Notes: generated from the sequence alone by a model not told the origin. A DNA stretch of 6,579 nucleotides from Limnoraphis robusta CS-951 (GCF_000972705.2 NZ_LATL02000096.1:3613-10191), one strand, 5' to 3'; positions 1 to 6,351 are shown, counted from the stretch's first letter. A program made the numbers and translations.

Positions 1-57
1 CTGCTGTAAGGTAGTTGTCATGTTAGGTATGATTGCTATGTATTTTTCGAGGTTCGT

Positions 58-77
58 CGGTAGTGATTTCTCTACCG
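58..77. other. Small inverted repeat upstream of cofG
   Basis: CGGTAG (58-63) and CTACCG (72-77) form a perfect 6-bp stem around an 8-nt loop. No T-run follows on either strand, so it does not look like a standard intrinsic terminator. It could be the 3' end of an upstream transcript or a regulatory hairpin. The rest of 1-240 is AT-rich, and I see no coding frame or convincing promoter in it. Confidence 0.3.
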
Positions 78-240
78 TGATTACAGTATTGCACGGTCAA
101 TGAAGTTTTGTAAAGTAGTTTTTCAGAAAGTTTACTTAACTAAGCTATAAAGAAAACTAATGATTGCTCAAGTCAGGCTTCTACCCAGGTGGTAAATCCG
201 GTTTGTACAGTAGATGTGGCACTATCTCAGTCATTGATCT

Positions 241-1212
241 ATGTCTTCTGTGATCACTTACAGTCCGGCTTATACACTGGTTCCAACCTACGAGTGTTTT
301 AATCGTTGTACTTACTGTAATTTCCGCTCCGAACCCGGAACAAGCCCAGGGCTGACTCTGACGCAAGCTCAACAAATCTTAAAATCGCTTCAAGATCGAG
401 GGGTGATTGAGATTTTAATCTTAAGTGGAGAAGTTCATCCTCAGAGTCCTCAACGTCCAGCCTGGTTTGAACGAATTTATCAATTATGTGAACTCGCCTT
501 GTCGATGGGATTTTTACCCCACACCAACGCCGGGCCACTTCTCTATGAAGAAATGGCACAACTCAAACAGGTTAATGTCTCAATGGGCTTGATGCTTGAA
601 CAAATGACTCCTAAATTGCTGGAAACCGTCCACCGCCACGCCCCGAGTAAAGTTCCTCAACTGCGACTCCAACAGCTAGAATGGGCGGGAGAATTGCAAA
701 TTCCCTTTACAACGGGTTTATTATTGGGAATTGGGGAAAATGAGACGGACTGGCGAGAAACCTTAGAAGCGATCGCCACCGTTGATCAGCGTTGGGGACA
801 TATCCAAGAAGTGATCTTACAACCTCACAGTCCTGGTCAGCAGCAAGTTTGGCAGGGAGAAGCTTTTAATATGACTCTACTGCCTCAAGTCGTTGCGATC
901 GCTCGTTCTCTGCTTCCAAATGAGATTACGTTACAAATTCCGCCGAATCTCGTCACCCATCCTGATATCTTAATCGAATGTCTCATAGCCGGAGCGAGGG
1001 ATTTAGGCGGTATCAGTCCCCATGATGAAGTGAACCCCGACTATCCTCACCCCGATGCTCAAACGCTTGCCCCTATTCTTGAAGCTAACGGTTGGCAGTT
1101 GAAAAAACGCTTACCTGTTTATCCTCAGTATATTCCGGGGTTGCCAGCCCAATTAAAAACTTTAGTTGAGGATTGGCAGCTTGCCACAAAAAGCTCCTCT
1201 GTGATACAATGA
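241..1212 (+). CDS. cofG: 7,8-didemethyl-8-hydroxy-5-deazariboflavin (FO) synthase subunit CofG
   Basis: A radical SAM enzyme of 323 residues, the usual size for stand-alone CofG. With CofH it makes FO, the deazaflavin chromophore, from tyrosine and 5-amino-6-ribitylaminouracil: CofH forms the adduct and CofG closes the ring. In cyanobacteria FO is known mainly as an antenna pigment of DNA photolyases; in actinobacteria and archaea it is the precursor of F420. Seen directly: the CxxxCxxC cluster motif at C19, C23 and C26 in the stretch ECFNRCTYCNFR, then the family-typical PFTTGLLLGIGE near residues 154-165 and the ILQPHSPG stretch further on. The start is fixed because an in-frame TGA (235-237) lies just upstream; there is no clear Shine-Dalgarno, which is common in cyanobacteria. 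No cofH or photolyase gene lies in this window. Two HIP1 sites fall inside the gene. Confidence 0.95.
   Translation: MSSVITYSPAYTLVPTYECFNRCTYCNFRSEPGTSPGLTLTQAQQILKSLQDRGVIEILILSGEVHPQSPQRPAWFERIYQLCELALSMGFLPHTNAGPLLYEEMAQLKQVNVSMGLMLEQMTPKLLETVHRHAPSKVPQLRLQQLEWAGELQIPFTTGLLLGIGENETDWRETLEAIATVDQRWGHIQEVILQPHSPGQQQVWQGEAFNMTLLPQVVAIARSLLPNEITLQIPPNLVTHPDILIECLIAGARDLGGISPHDEVNPDYPHPDAQTLAPILEANGWQLKKRLPVYPQYIPGLPAQLKTLVEDWQLATKSSSVIQ
1181..1210 (+). promoter_or_regulatory. Candidate sigma70-type promoter for tRNA-Cys inside the cofG 3' end
   Basis: TTGCCA (1181-1186) and TACAAT (1205-1210) each match the -35 or -10 consensus at five of six bases and are 18 nt apart. The -10 box lies in the last cofG codons and shares its final T with the TGA stop (1210-1212). 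A transcript starting about 7 nt downstream would begin roughly 8 nt before the mature tRNA 5' end. The promoter function is inferred from motif match and position. Confidence 0.55.
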
Positions 1213-1225
1213 AAATTCGTGATAC

Positions 1226-1296
1226 GGCGGCATAGCCAAGCGGTAAGGCAGAGGTCTGCAAAATCTCCACCCCCGGTTCAAATCCGGGTGCCGCCT
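1226..1296 (+). tRNA. tRNA-Cys (anticodon GCA)
   Basis: A full cloverleaf of 71 nt can be drawn. The acceptor stem is GGCGGCA (1226-1232) with TGCCGCC (1289-1295) and discriminator T1296; U73 is the known cysteine identity base. The D stem is GCC/GGC (1235-1237, 1247-1249). The anticodon stem is GAGGT/ATCTC (1251-1255, 1263-1267) with loop CTGCAAA and anticodon GCA at 1258-1260. The variable loop is CACC, and the T stem is CCCGG/CCGGG with loop TTCAAAT. CCA is not encoded. The gene starts 13 nt after the cofG stop, so readthrough from cofG is possible as well as its own promoter. I see no strong terminator after it. Confidence 0.96.
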
Positions 1297-1352
1297 TCTA
1301 ATATTGAACTCAGAAGTCAGTCAGGGGGTTGAAACCCGTGTCTAATATCCAA

Positions 1353-1371
1353 AGTCCTCGCACATAGGACT
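1353..1371. other. Hairpin AGTCCT-7-AGGACT after tRNA-Cys
   Basis: AGTCCT (1353-1358) and AGGACT (1366-1371) form a perfect 6-bp stem with a 7-nt loop, 57 nt after the tRNA. The sequence after it is AT-rich but has no T-run, so a terminator role is possible but weakly supported. Confidence 0.3.
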
Positions 1372-1394
1372 ATCAATTAATATTTCCGTCAGTA

Positions 1395-1520
1395 TTAAGT
1401 CGTTAATTGTAAAAGTTGTTCGCTAAAAAATTTACTAAATTTTAGGATAATCGACAGAGATTGCAGACTTTCCCACCAGTCTTCTACATCAAAAATTTCG
1501 TATAGATCTAGGCTATCCAT
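1395..1520 (-). CDS. Possible 41-residue small protein or gene remnant, unrecognised
   Basis: On the minus strand an ATG at 1520-1518 opens 41 codons ending in TAA at 1397-1395. The product is acidic at its start and more hydrophobic or basic towards its end, with a DVEDWWESLQ stretch at residues 11-20 that looks protein-like for such AT-rich DNA. There is no clear Shine-Dalgarno, and an in-frame stop lies shortly before the ATG. Upstream on the same strand, in another frame, a short stretch reading FLNELLRSIKF also looks coding-like. This could mean a decayed longer gene with frameshifts. I do not recognise it, and chance is a real alternative. Confidence 0.15.
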   Translation of the reverse strand: MDSLDLYEIFDVEDWWESLQSLSIILKFSKFFSEQLLQLTT

Positions 1521-1697
1521 TATCGAATCAATTTCATCTGAGAATTAATTAAATCTGATTACAGGTATTAACAAATTTAATTGAACGCAATAGCTCATTC
1601 AAAAACCCAGTCTAGTCTTCAGCTAGAAACCGATAGATTGCTGATAATCTGACCTAAAACGCCCGCTCAATTTTTGCAAATACTGACGTGAGATCGG

Positions 1698-1725
1698 TTG
1701 ACAACACTAGAGATTGAAGTAAACT
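1698..1725 (+). promoter_or_regulatory. Candidate purF promoter
   Basis: A perfect -35 hexamer TTGACA (1698-1703) is followed after 16 nt by TAAACT (1720-1725), four of six matches to the -10 box. It would give a 5' leader of about 145 nt before the purF ATG. I see no obvious purine operator or riboswitch in that leader. Confidence 0.35.
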
Positions 1726-1875
1726 CGGATGACGTGTGTAATTGTTTACGCTACTGTTTAAGTGAGGGATCAGGATGCAACTATTAGAAAGCTCGGCACT
1801 GTTATCTAGCACTGCATAGCTTTCAACAAGATCCCAATTCCTGCTTATTCTGACACTAAACACCTAGCAACGACC

Positions 1876-3354
1876 ATGATACCAAACGATTTGCTGACGA
1901 CTGACCAACCCGACTCCAATCCCCAAAACCCCGATAAACCCGAAGAAGCTTGTGGTGTTTTCGGTATCTACGCACCGGGTGAAGATGTTGCTAAACTCAC
2001 CTATTTTGGATTATACGCCCTCCAACACCGAGGTCAAGAATCAGCAGGAATTGCCACCTTTGACTCAGAAAAGCTGCATCTGTACAAAGAGATGGGGTTA
2101 GTTTCTCAAGTGTTTAACGAATCGATCCTCAGCGAGTTAAAAGGGAATCTCGCAGTCGGTCACACTCGTTATTCTACAACCGGATCGAGCCGAGTGGTCA
2201 ATGCTCAACCGGCTGTCGCCAATAGCCGTCTAGGATCAGTCGCAGTCGCTCATAATGGTAATCTGGTTAATACCCCTCAACTGCGGGAAGAGATGACCCG
2301 ACGCCAATATACTTTTGTTAGTACCACAGATACAGAATTAATTGCTCTGGCGATCGCTTCTGAAGTTGATTCGGGTAAGGACTGGTTAGACGCTTGTCAA
2401 AGTGCCTTTAAAATGTGCGAAGGAGCATTTAGTTTAGCGATTGGTACCCCTGTGGGATTGATGGGTGTACGTGATCCTCATGGGATTCGTCCTTTGGTGA
2501 TTGGCACTTTAGACAACAACCCGACTCGATACGTTCTGGCGTCTGAAACCTGCGGTTTAGATATTATCGGTGCTGAATTTTTGCGAGAAGTTCAACCGGG
2601 TGAAATGGTTTGGATTACTGAAGACGGATTACAGTCAATTCAATGGCAACAACAAGCCTCTCGAAAACTTTGTGTGTTTGAAATGATCTATTTTGCCCGA
2701 CCCGATAGCCAAATGGAGGGAGAAAGTCTCTACAGTTATCGAATGCGAATTGGTCGAGTCTTAGCCAAAGAGTCCTATATTGATGGGGATTTAGTAATTG
2801 GGGTTCCCGACTCTGGTATTCCGGCGGCGATTGGCTTTTCTCAAGAATCTAATATACCCTACATGGAAGGATTGATCAAAAATCGTTATGTGGGTCGCAC
2901 GTTTATTCAACCGACTCAGGGAATGCGAGAGTCGGGTATTCGCATGAAACTGAATCCTCTAAAAGATGTTTTGGAAGGAAAGCGAGTGATTATGGTGGAT
3001 GATTCTATTGTGCGAGGAACCACCAGCCGTAAGATTGTTAAAGCGTTGCGAGATGCAGGGGCGACAGAAGTTCACATGAGAATTTCTTCTCCTCCTGTGA
3101 CTCATCCTTGCTTCTACGGGATTGATACTGATAGCCAAGATCAATTGATTGCGGCGAAGAAGTCGGTTGAGGAGATTTCCGAACATATTGGGGTGGACTC
3201 GTTGGCTTATCTGAGTTGGGAAGGAATGTTACAAGCGACTCACGAAGACCCTCAGAATTTCTGTTCGGCTTGTTTTACCGGAAAATATCCAATAGACGTT
3301 CCTGAACTGGTAAAACGCTCAAAATTGATGTTAGAGGAACCTGTGAAGGTTTAA
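1876..3354 (+). CDS. purF: Amidophosphoribosyltransferase (glutamine PRPP amidotransferase)
   Basis: Cytosolic enzyme that transfers glutamine amide nitrogen to PRPP to give 5-phosphoribosylamine, the first committed step of purine synthesis. The 492-residue product is of the Bacillus type, which is made as a precursor and carries a 4Fe-4S cluster. Seen: a 25-residue N-terminal propeptide before C26 (CGVFGIY), the nucleophile exposed after cleavage; glutamine-site motifs HTRYSTTG (96-103) and NGN (127-129); the PRPP loop [14 protein letters not shown] (371-384); and cluster ligands expected at C266, C412, C463 and C466. The N-terminal Ntn-hydrolase domain runs to about residue 260, followed by the phosphoribosyltransferase domain. 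The ATG gives the expected propeptide length, although no Shine-Dalgarno is visible. It is not next to purL here, unlike in many cyanobacteria. One HIP1 site falls inside, and a heptad repeat array begins 2 nt after the stop. Confidence 0.97.
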   Translation: MIPNDLLTTDQPDSNPQNPDKPEEACGVFGIYAPGEDVAKLTYFGLYALQHRGQESAGIATFDSEKLHLYKEMGLVSQVFNESILSELKGNLAVGHTRYSTTGSSRVVNAQPAVANSRLGSVAVAHNGNLVNTPQLREEMTRRQYTFVSTTDTELIALAIASEVDSGKDWLDACQSAFKMCEGAFSLAIGTPVGLMGVRDPHGIRPLVIGTLDNNPTRYVLASETCGLDIIGAEFLREVQPGEMVWITEDGLQSIQWQQQASRKLCVFEMIYFARPDSQMEGESLYSYRMRIGRVLAKESYIDGDLVIGVPDSGIPAAIGFSQESNIPYMEGLIKNRYVGRTFIQPTQGMRESGIRMKLNPLKDVLEGKRVIMVDDSIVRGTTSRKIVKALRDAGATEVHMRISSPPVTHPCFYGIDTDSQDQLIAAKKSVEEISEHIGVDSLAYLSWEGMLQATHEDPQNFCSACFTGKYPIDVPELVKRSKLMLEEPVKV

Positions 3355-3356
3355 GA

Positions 3357-3522
3357 CAGTTTACAGTCATCAGTGAACAGGCAACAGGCAACAGGCAACA
3401 GGCAACAGGCAAAAGGCAAAAGGCAAAAGGCAAAAGGCAAAAGGCAAGAGGCAAAAGGCAAAAGGCAAAAGGCAATAGGCAATAGGCAATAGGCAATAGG
3501 CAATAGGCAACAGGCAATAGGG
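3357..3522 (+). repeat. Heptanucleotide tandem array (CAGTNNN then GGCAANA) abutting the purF stop
   Basis: The array begins 2 nt after the purF stop with three units CAGTTTA, CAGTCAT and CAGTGAA (3357-3377). It then runs in the same 7-nt phase into CAGGCAA-type units. Written as AANAGGC from 3376, there are 20 intact units plus one altered end unit. The variable third base runs C5, A5, G1, A3, T5, C1, T1, so all four bases occur, mostly in blocks. Such blocks point to growth by slippage or unequal exchange of already-variant units. Heptad arrays of this kind are known in filamentous cyanobacteria as STRR sequences. Open frames on the opposite strand here arise from the repeat itself and are not genes. 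Confidence 0.95.
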
Positions 3523-3531
3523 GAAGTCTTT

Positions 3532-3566
3532 AACTGCTAACTGGTCACTTGTCACTGGTCACTCTC
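3532..3566 (+). repeat. ACTG heptad block 1 (5 units)
   Basis: Five contiguous 7-nt units AACTGCT, AACTGGT, CACTTGT, CACTGGT and CACTCTC fit the pattern NACTGGT with some decay. This family is the reverse complement of the CAGTNNN units at 3357-3377, so the GGCAANA array sits between inverted arms. Confidence 0.8.
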
Positions 3567-3593
3567 TTGCGAACTTTGCTAAGATTGCGAACT
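3567..3593 (+). repeat. Direct repeat TTGCGAACT, two copies 18 nt apart
   Basis: TTGCGAACT occurs at 3567-3575 and 3585-3593, inside a 63-nt stretch (3567-3629) between two ACTG heptad blocks. The rest of that stretch (3594-3629) is GC-rich and unrecognised. Its role is unknown; it may be part of another dispersed repeat. Confidence 0.5.
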
Positions 3594-3629
3594 AAGTCTC
3601 GCCGGAAACCGCGCCCGTCGCAAGGCAAG

Positions 3630-3687
3630 CCCTGGTCACTGATAACTGTCCCCACTGGTCACTGATAACTGGTTACTGGTCACTGTT
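3630..3687 (+). repeat. ACTG heptad block 2 (3 units, 2-nt break, 5 units)
   Basis: Units CCCTGGT, CACTGAT and AACTGTC (3630-3650), then CC, then CACTGGT, CACTGAT, AACTGGT, TACTGGT and CACTGTT (3653-3687). All follow NACTGNN at a 7-nt period, apart from the first unit, which has CCTG in place of ACTG. This is the same 3 + 2 nt + 5 layout seen at 4427-4484. Confidence 0.85.
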
Positions 3688-3704
3688 TCTCCGCCTCCTA
3701 AGCG

Positions 3705-3730
3705 CAAAAACCCCTGATGAATGGTTTTTG
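3705..3730. other. Hairpin CAAAAACC-10-GGTTTTTG
   Basis: CAAAAACC (3705-3712) and GGTTTTTG (3723-3730) form a perfect 8-bp stem with a 10-nt loop, just past the last left-hand heptad. The stem is AT-rich and followed by TTTGAT. It might be a weak terminator between purF and the next ORF, or an end structure of the segment carrying that ORF. Neither is proven. Confidence 0.4.
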
Positions 3731-3764
3731 TTTGATAAGAATTTCATATCTCTCTCGGATTCAC

Positions 3765-3810
3765 TCCGGAATTGTTTGCAGAACTTGGATAGATCGATTA
3801 ACGTTCCGGA
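3765..3810. promoter_or_regulatory. Paired TCCGGA palindromes upstream of the HTH ORF
   Basis: The palindrome TCCGGA occurs at 3765-3770 and 3805-3810, 40 bp centre to centre and therefore near four helical turns. It ends 17 nt before the ORF start. Because the ORF encodes a two-part DNA-binding protein, these could be its own binding sites, but that is inference from spacing and position only. Confidence 0.2.
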
Positions 3811-3827
3811 TGTGATGCGAGAGGAGG

Positions 3828-4295
3828 ATGCCACCAAAAGCTCATCTAGAACCCCATCTCACGACTGAAGACCTGAAAGTGCGTTACCGACAAGCGAGGG
3901 ATACTACCGAAGCGCGTCGATGGCACTTGCTTCAGCTCGTCGCGGGTGGCTGGACTATTAAACGAGCCGCCGAGGTTGTAGGCTTGAACTACGACTATTC
4001 TAAGGAGATTATTCGGCGCTATAACCGCGAAGGCCCCTGTTCTGTCAGGAACCGTAGCCGTGATCGCCAACCCCCTGTTGCTCGCTCTTTGTTAAGCTTG
4101 GCGCAGCAGCAGGAACTCAAAGAGGCTTTACAAAGCCCTCCCCCTGATGGGGGTGCCTGGTCAGGCCCGAAAGTCGCCGAATGGATTGCTCAAAAAACTG
4201 GTCGCCAACACGTCTGGCCCCAAAGGGGTTGGGACTATCTCAAGCGACTGGGAATTAACTGGAGACAACGCAAAAATACCGACAATGAGGAGTGA
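3828..4295 (+). CDS. IS630-type transposase DNA-binding region only (HTH plus winged helix), lacking the DDE domain
   Basis: The 155-residue product matches the N-terminal part of IS630/Tc1-mariner-type transposases as I know that family. A first helix-turn-helix spans about residues 28-68 (GWTIKRAAEVVGLNYDYSKE), then comes a basic linker (RNRSRDRQPP). A winged-helix segment follows at about 107-142 (PDGGAWSGPKVAEWIAQKTG, WPQRGWDYLKRLG). Full transposases continue into a DDE catalytic domain of roughly 200 residues. Here the frame stops at KNTDNEE, and no DDE remnant is visible in any frame to 4462. It is either a truncated IS remnant or a stand-alone DNA-binding protein. The ATG is forced by an in-frame TGA at 3813; AGGAGG (3822-3827) touches the ATG directly, which is too close for efficient initiation. 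One 60-nt sample (3901-3960) is 57% GC against about 40-45% for samples of its neighbours, suggesting transfer. Confidence 0.8.
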   Translation: MPPKAHLEPHLTTEDLKVRYRQARDTTEARRWHLLQLVAGGWTIKRAAEVVGLNYDYSKEIIRRYNREGPCSVRNRSRDRQPPVARSLLSLAQQQELKEALQSPPPDGGAWSGPKVAEWIAQKTGRQHVWPQRGWDYLKRLGINWRQRKNTDNEE

Positions 4296-4370
4296 ATCTA
4301 AGCTTTTAAAATTAGGTTTTGAGACACTTAGCATTGTATTGGTGCATCTACTTTGCGACTCTCTAATTAG

Positions 4371-4422
4371 AAGGCAATAGGCGCGAATTGCAAGAGGCAA
4401 AAGTCGGGAGTTGGGAGTCGGG
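4371..4422 (+). repeat. Mixed heptad remnants (GGCAATA, CAAGAGG, AGTCGGG x3)
   Basis: AAGGCAATAGG (4371-4381) and CAAGAGGCAAAAG (4391-4403) are short pieces of the GGCAANA family seen after purF. AGTCGGG, AGTTGGG and AGTCGGG (4402-4422) are three units of a third 7-nt family. They form the right-hand repeat flank of the HTH ORF, in the same orientation as the left-hand array. Confidence 0.75.
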
Positions 4423-4426
4423 AAAA

Positions 4427-4484
4427 AACTGTTAACTGAAAACGGTTTTTACTGGTAACTGGTCACTGGTCACTGTTCACTGTT
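4427..4484 (+). repeat. ACTG heptad block 3, entering the end of the ABC transporter gene
   Basis: Units AACTGTT, AACTGAA and AACGGTT (4427-4447), then TT, then TACTGGT, AACTGGT, CACTGGT, CACTGTT and CACTGTT (4450-4484). Positions 4463-4484 also encode the stop and the last residues of the minus-strand ABC transporter, so the array overlaps a coding end. Confidence 0.85.
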
Positions 4485-6259
4485 AATCCAGATTGTACCC
4501 GCCACAAACTTGCATAAATTCCTGGTGTTTCTAATAATTGTTCGTGTCGCCCCCATTCTACTAATTTTCCCTGATCCATGACGTAAATACAATCTGCATT
4601 CCTCACGGTTGACAGGCGATGGGCGATCGCAATGGTTGTTCGATTTTGGGTAATATATTCGAGCGATCGCTGAATGGCGGCTTCTGTTTCGTTATCGACG
4701 GCAGAGGTCGCCTCATCTAATATTAATATAGGTGGATTTTTTAACACGGCTCTCGCAATGGCTATGCGTTGTCGTTGTCCGCCGGATAATTTTTGTCCTC
4801 GTTCTCCAACAATTGTATCATACCCTTGGGGTAATTTTTGAATAAAATTATCGGCTTCTGCCACTTGCGCGGCGGCGATAATTTCAGGTAAAGACGCATC
4901 AAAAGTTCCATAGGAAATATTTTCAGCAACGGTAGCGTGAAACAGAAAAACATCTTGACTCACTAAACCGATGGCTTGACGTAAATCTTTTAATTGAATT
5001 CGATTAATTTCAATCCCATCAAGGGTAATTATTCCTGATTGAATTTCATAGAGTCGAAGTAATAATTTCACTAATGTACTTTTTCCTGAACCTGTCGCCC
5101 CGACAATTGCAATGGTTTTAGTGGCTGGTATTTTCAGAGATAAATCTTCGATAACTGGAACTCGATTATTGTAGGCAAAGGTAATATTTTTGATGTCTAT
5201 TTCTCCCCTAACCTGACTGACTGGAAGGGGAATATCTCCCGGATGAGTTTCAATAGATGTATCTAATAAATTCATCACTCGGTTAATGGAAGCCATCGCC
5301 CGTTGATACTGATCAAAGGTTTCTCCCAGTCGCGTTAACGGCCATAATAAACGTTGGGTAATAAACACTAAAACGCTATAAGTTCCTACGGCTAAACGTC
5401 CGGCTAGGGCTTCCATTCCTCCTAATAATAATGTTGCAATAAACCCAAAGAAAATTGCAATTCTAATTAAGGGAACAAAAGCAGAAGACAGTTTAATCGC
5501 TCGTTTATTACTCTGTCGATAGGCTTCACTTTGTTCGGTAATTCGTCCAGTTTCATAGTCTTCTGATGTAAAACTTTTAATCGTTGTAATGCCGCTTAAA
5601 TTATTGGATAACTGACCATTTAACCAGCTAACTCGTTCTCTCACTTCTGCATAACGAGGGGCGAGACGTTTTTGAAATACCATTGATCCCCAAATAATAA
5701 AAGGCATGGGTAACATGGCAAACCAAGCCACATTTGGAGCGAGAATAAAAAACCCACCTCCCACTAAAATAACAGTTGTTACCACTTGCAAAATTTCATT
5801 CGCACCAAAATTTAAGAACCGTTCTAACTGGTTGATATCATCATTTAAAATTGACATCAAACTTCCGGTACTGCGTTCTTCAAAATAGGCTAATTCGAGT
5901 TCTTGTAAATGGCTATAAGCATCTAAACGCAAATCATGTTGAAGGGTTTGGGCTAAGTTTCGCCAGAGGAGTTCATAGGCGTATTCAAAAGCTGATTCTA
6001 AGCCCCATATAATTAAACTTAACAGCGATAATACCCAGAGTTGGGCGACGACATTTTCGACTCCCCATTGGGCGATAAATGAATCTTGTTGGTTCACGAC
6101 AACATCAACGGCAGCACCAATTAAAACAGGCGGCGCTAAATCAAATAGTTTATTTAAAATAGAACAAATTGTCGCCTGAAATATTTGCATCCGGTAAGGA
6201 TGAGCGTATTGTAACAGACGAGTCAAAGGATGAGTGGTTTTCGATGATTTCGGTGACAA
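4463..6259 (-). CDS. Half-size ABC exporter (fused permease and ATPase, MsbA/Sav1866 type)
   Basis: The 598-residue inner-membrane protein is expected to work as a homodimer or heterodimer, using ATP to export a substrate that cannot be read from sequence (lipid, drug and peptide are all possible). A type I exporter membrane domain covers about residues 20-325 with six hydrophobic segments near 26-55, 72-95, 155-174, 176-195, 258-281 and 290-308. The ATPase domain is complete: A-loop Y363, Walker A GATGSGKST (387-395), Q-loop Q435, signature LSGGQ (491-495), Walker B ILILDE (511-516), D-loop SAVD (519-522) and switch H547. The start is TTG at 6259, chosen because GGAG lies 8 nt upstream and the alignable N-terminus begins here. 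The last residues, TVNSDQ, and the TGA come from a heptad repeat. It converges with purF, and two HIP1 sites lie inside. Confidence 0.93.
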   Translation of the reverse strand: MSPKSSKTTHPLTRLLQYAHPYRMQIFQATICSILNKLFDLAPPVLIGAAVDVVVNQQDSFIAQWGVENVVAQLWVLSLLSLIIWGLESAFEYAYELLWRNLAQTLQHDLRLDAYSHLQELELAYFEERSTGSLMSILNDDINQLERFLNFGANEILQVVTTVILVGGGFFILAPNVAWFAMLPMPFIIWGSMVFQKRLAPRYAEVRERVSWLNGQLSNNLSGITTIKSFTSEDYETGRITEQSEAYRQSNKRAIKLSSAFVPLIRIAIFFGFIATLLLGGMEALAGRLAVGTYSVLVFITQRLLWPLTRLGETFDQYQRAMASINRVMNLLDTSIETHPGDIPLPVSQVRGEIDIKNITFAYNNRVPVIEDLSLKIPATKTIAIVGATGSGKSTLVKLLLRLYEIQSGIITLDGIEINRIQLKDLRQAIGLVSQDVFLFHATVAENISYGTFDASLPEIIAAAQVAEADNFIQKLPQGYDTIVGERGQKLSGGQRQRIAIARAVLKNPPILILDEATSAVDNETEAAIQRSLEYITQNRTTIAIAHRLSTVRNADCIYVMDQGKLVEWGRHEQLLETPGIYASLWRVQSGLTVNSDQ

Positions 6260-6267
6260 TTTTTCAA

Positions 6268-6271
6268 CTCC
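6268..6271 (-). promoter_or_regulatory. Shine-Dalgarno deciding a TTG start for the ABC transporter
   Basis: On the minus strand GGAG is followed by 8 nt (TTGAAAAA) and then TTG at 6259-6257. No in-frame ATG lies just upstream, and the nearby ATG in another frame meets a stop after four codons. This supports a TTG start. Confidence 0.65.
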
Positions 6272-6351
6272 AGTACATGAGTGAACCCTAACTGTATTTG
6301 TTGGTTTTCAGGGTAACTGTACAGCAGATTAATTCAAGAGATCCTTTCATT

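Larger units (their letters stand above)
1297..1875. other. AT-rich interval between tRNA-Cys and purF, no supported gene
   Basis: This 579-nt stretch shows no convincing protein gene. It holds a short GGGTT/AACCC inverted repeat with a 2-nt loop (1326-1337), a 6-bp hairpin (1353-1371), a weak AT-only hairpin near 1423-1445, a minus-strand 41-codon frame (1395-1520) and a candidate promoter near purF. A longer minus-strand frame (1654-1863) has no recognisable motif or ribosome binding site and looks like chance. The likely role is the leader and regulatory region of purF, perhaps with decayed gene remnants. Confidence 0.5.

Noticed and set aside
299..559. Antisense frame across cofG
   Set aside because: It is a shadow of the strongly supported cofG frame, with no independent start signal or family motif.
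1326..1337. GTTGAAAC-like motif resembling a CRISPR repeat end
   Set aside because: It occurs once, with no second copy at spacer distance and no cas gene in the window.
1654..1863. 69-codon minus-strand frame before purF
   Set aside because: There is no recognisable motif, no Shine-Dalgarno and ordinary spacer composition; it overlaps the candidate purF leader.
3357..3522. CRISPR array
   Set aside because: The period is 7 nt with no spacers and no long repeat unit; this is a short tandem repeat.
3275..3555. Minus-strand frames encoding repeated [14 protein letters not shown] heptapeptides
   Set aside because: They are produced by the 7-nt repeat. Because 7 is not a multiple of 3, each frame reads the same heptapeptide shifted, so all stay open without selection. 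One also runs antisense into the purF end. No start signal supports them.
3815..3868. 17-codon leader frame overlapping the HTH ORF start
   Set aside because: It begins at ATG 3815 and ends at TGA 3868, but has no ribosome binding site or conserved feature. Chance overlap is likelier than translational coupling.
3705..4400. A complete IS630 insertion sequence
   Set aside because: I could not find matching terminal inverted repeats flanked by TA, and the DDE domain is missing in all frames. Only a partial element can be claimed.
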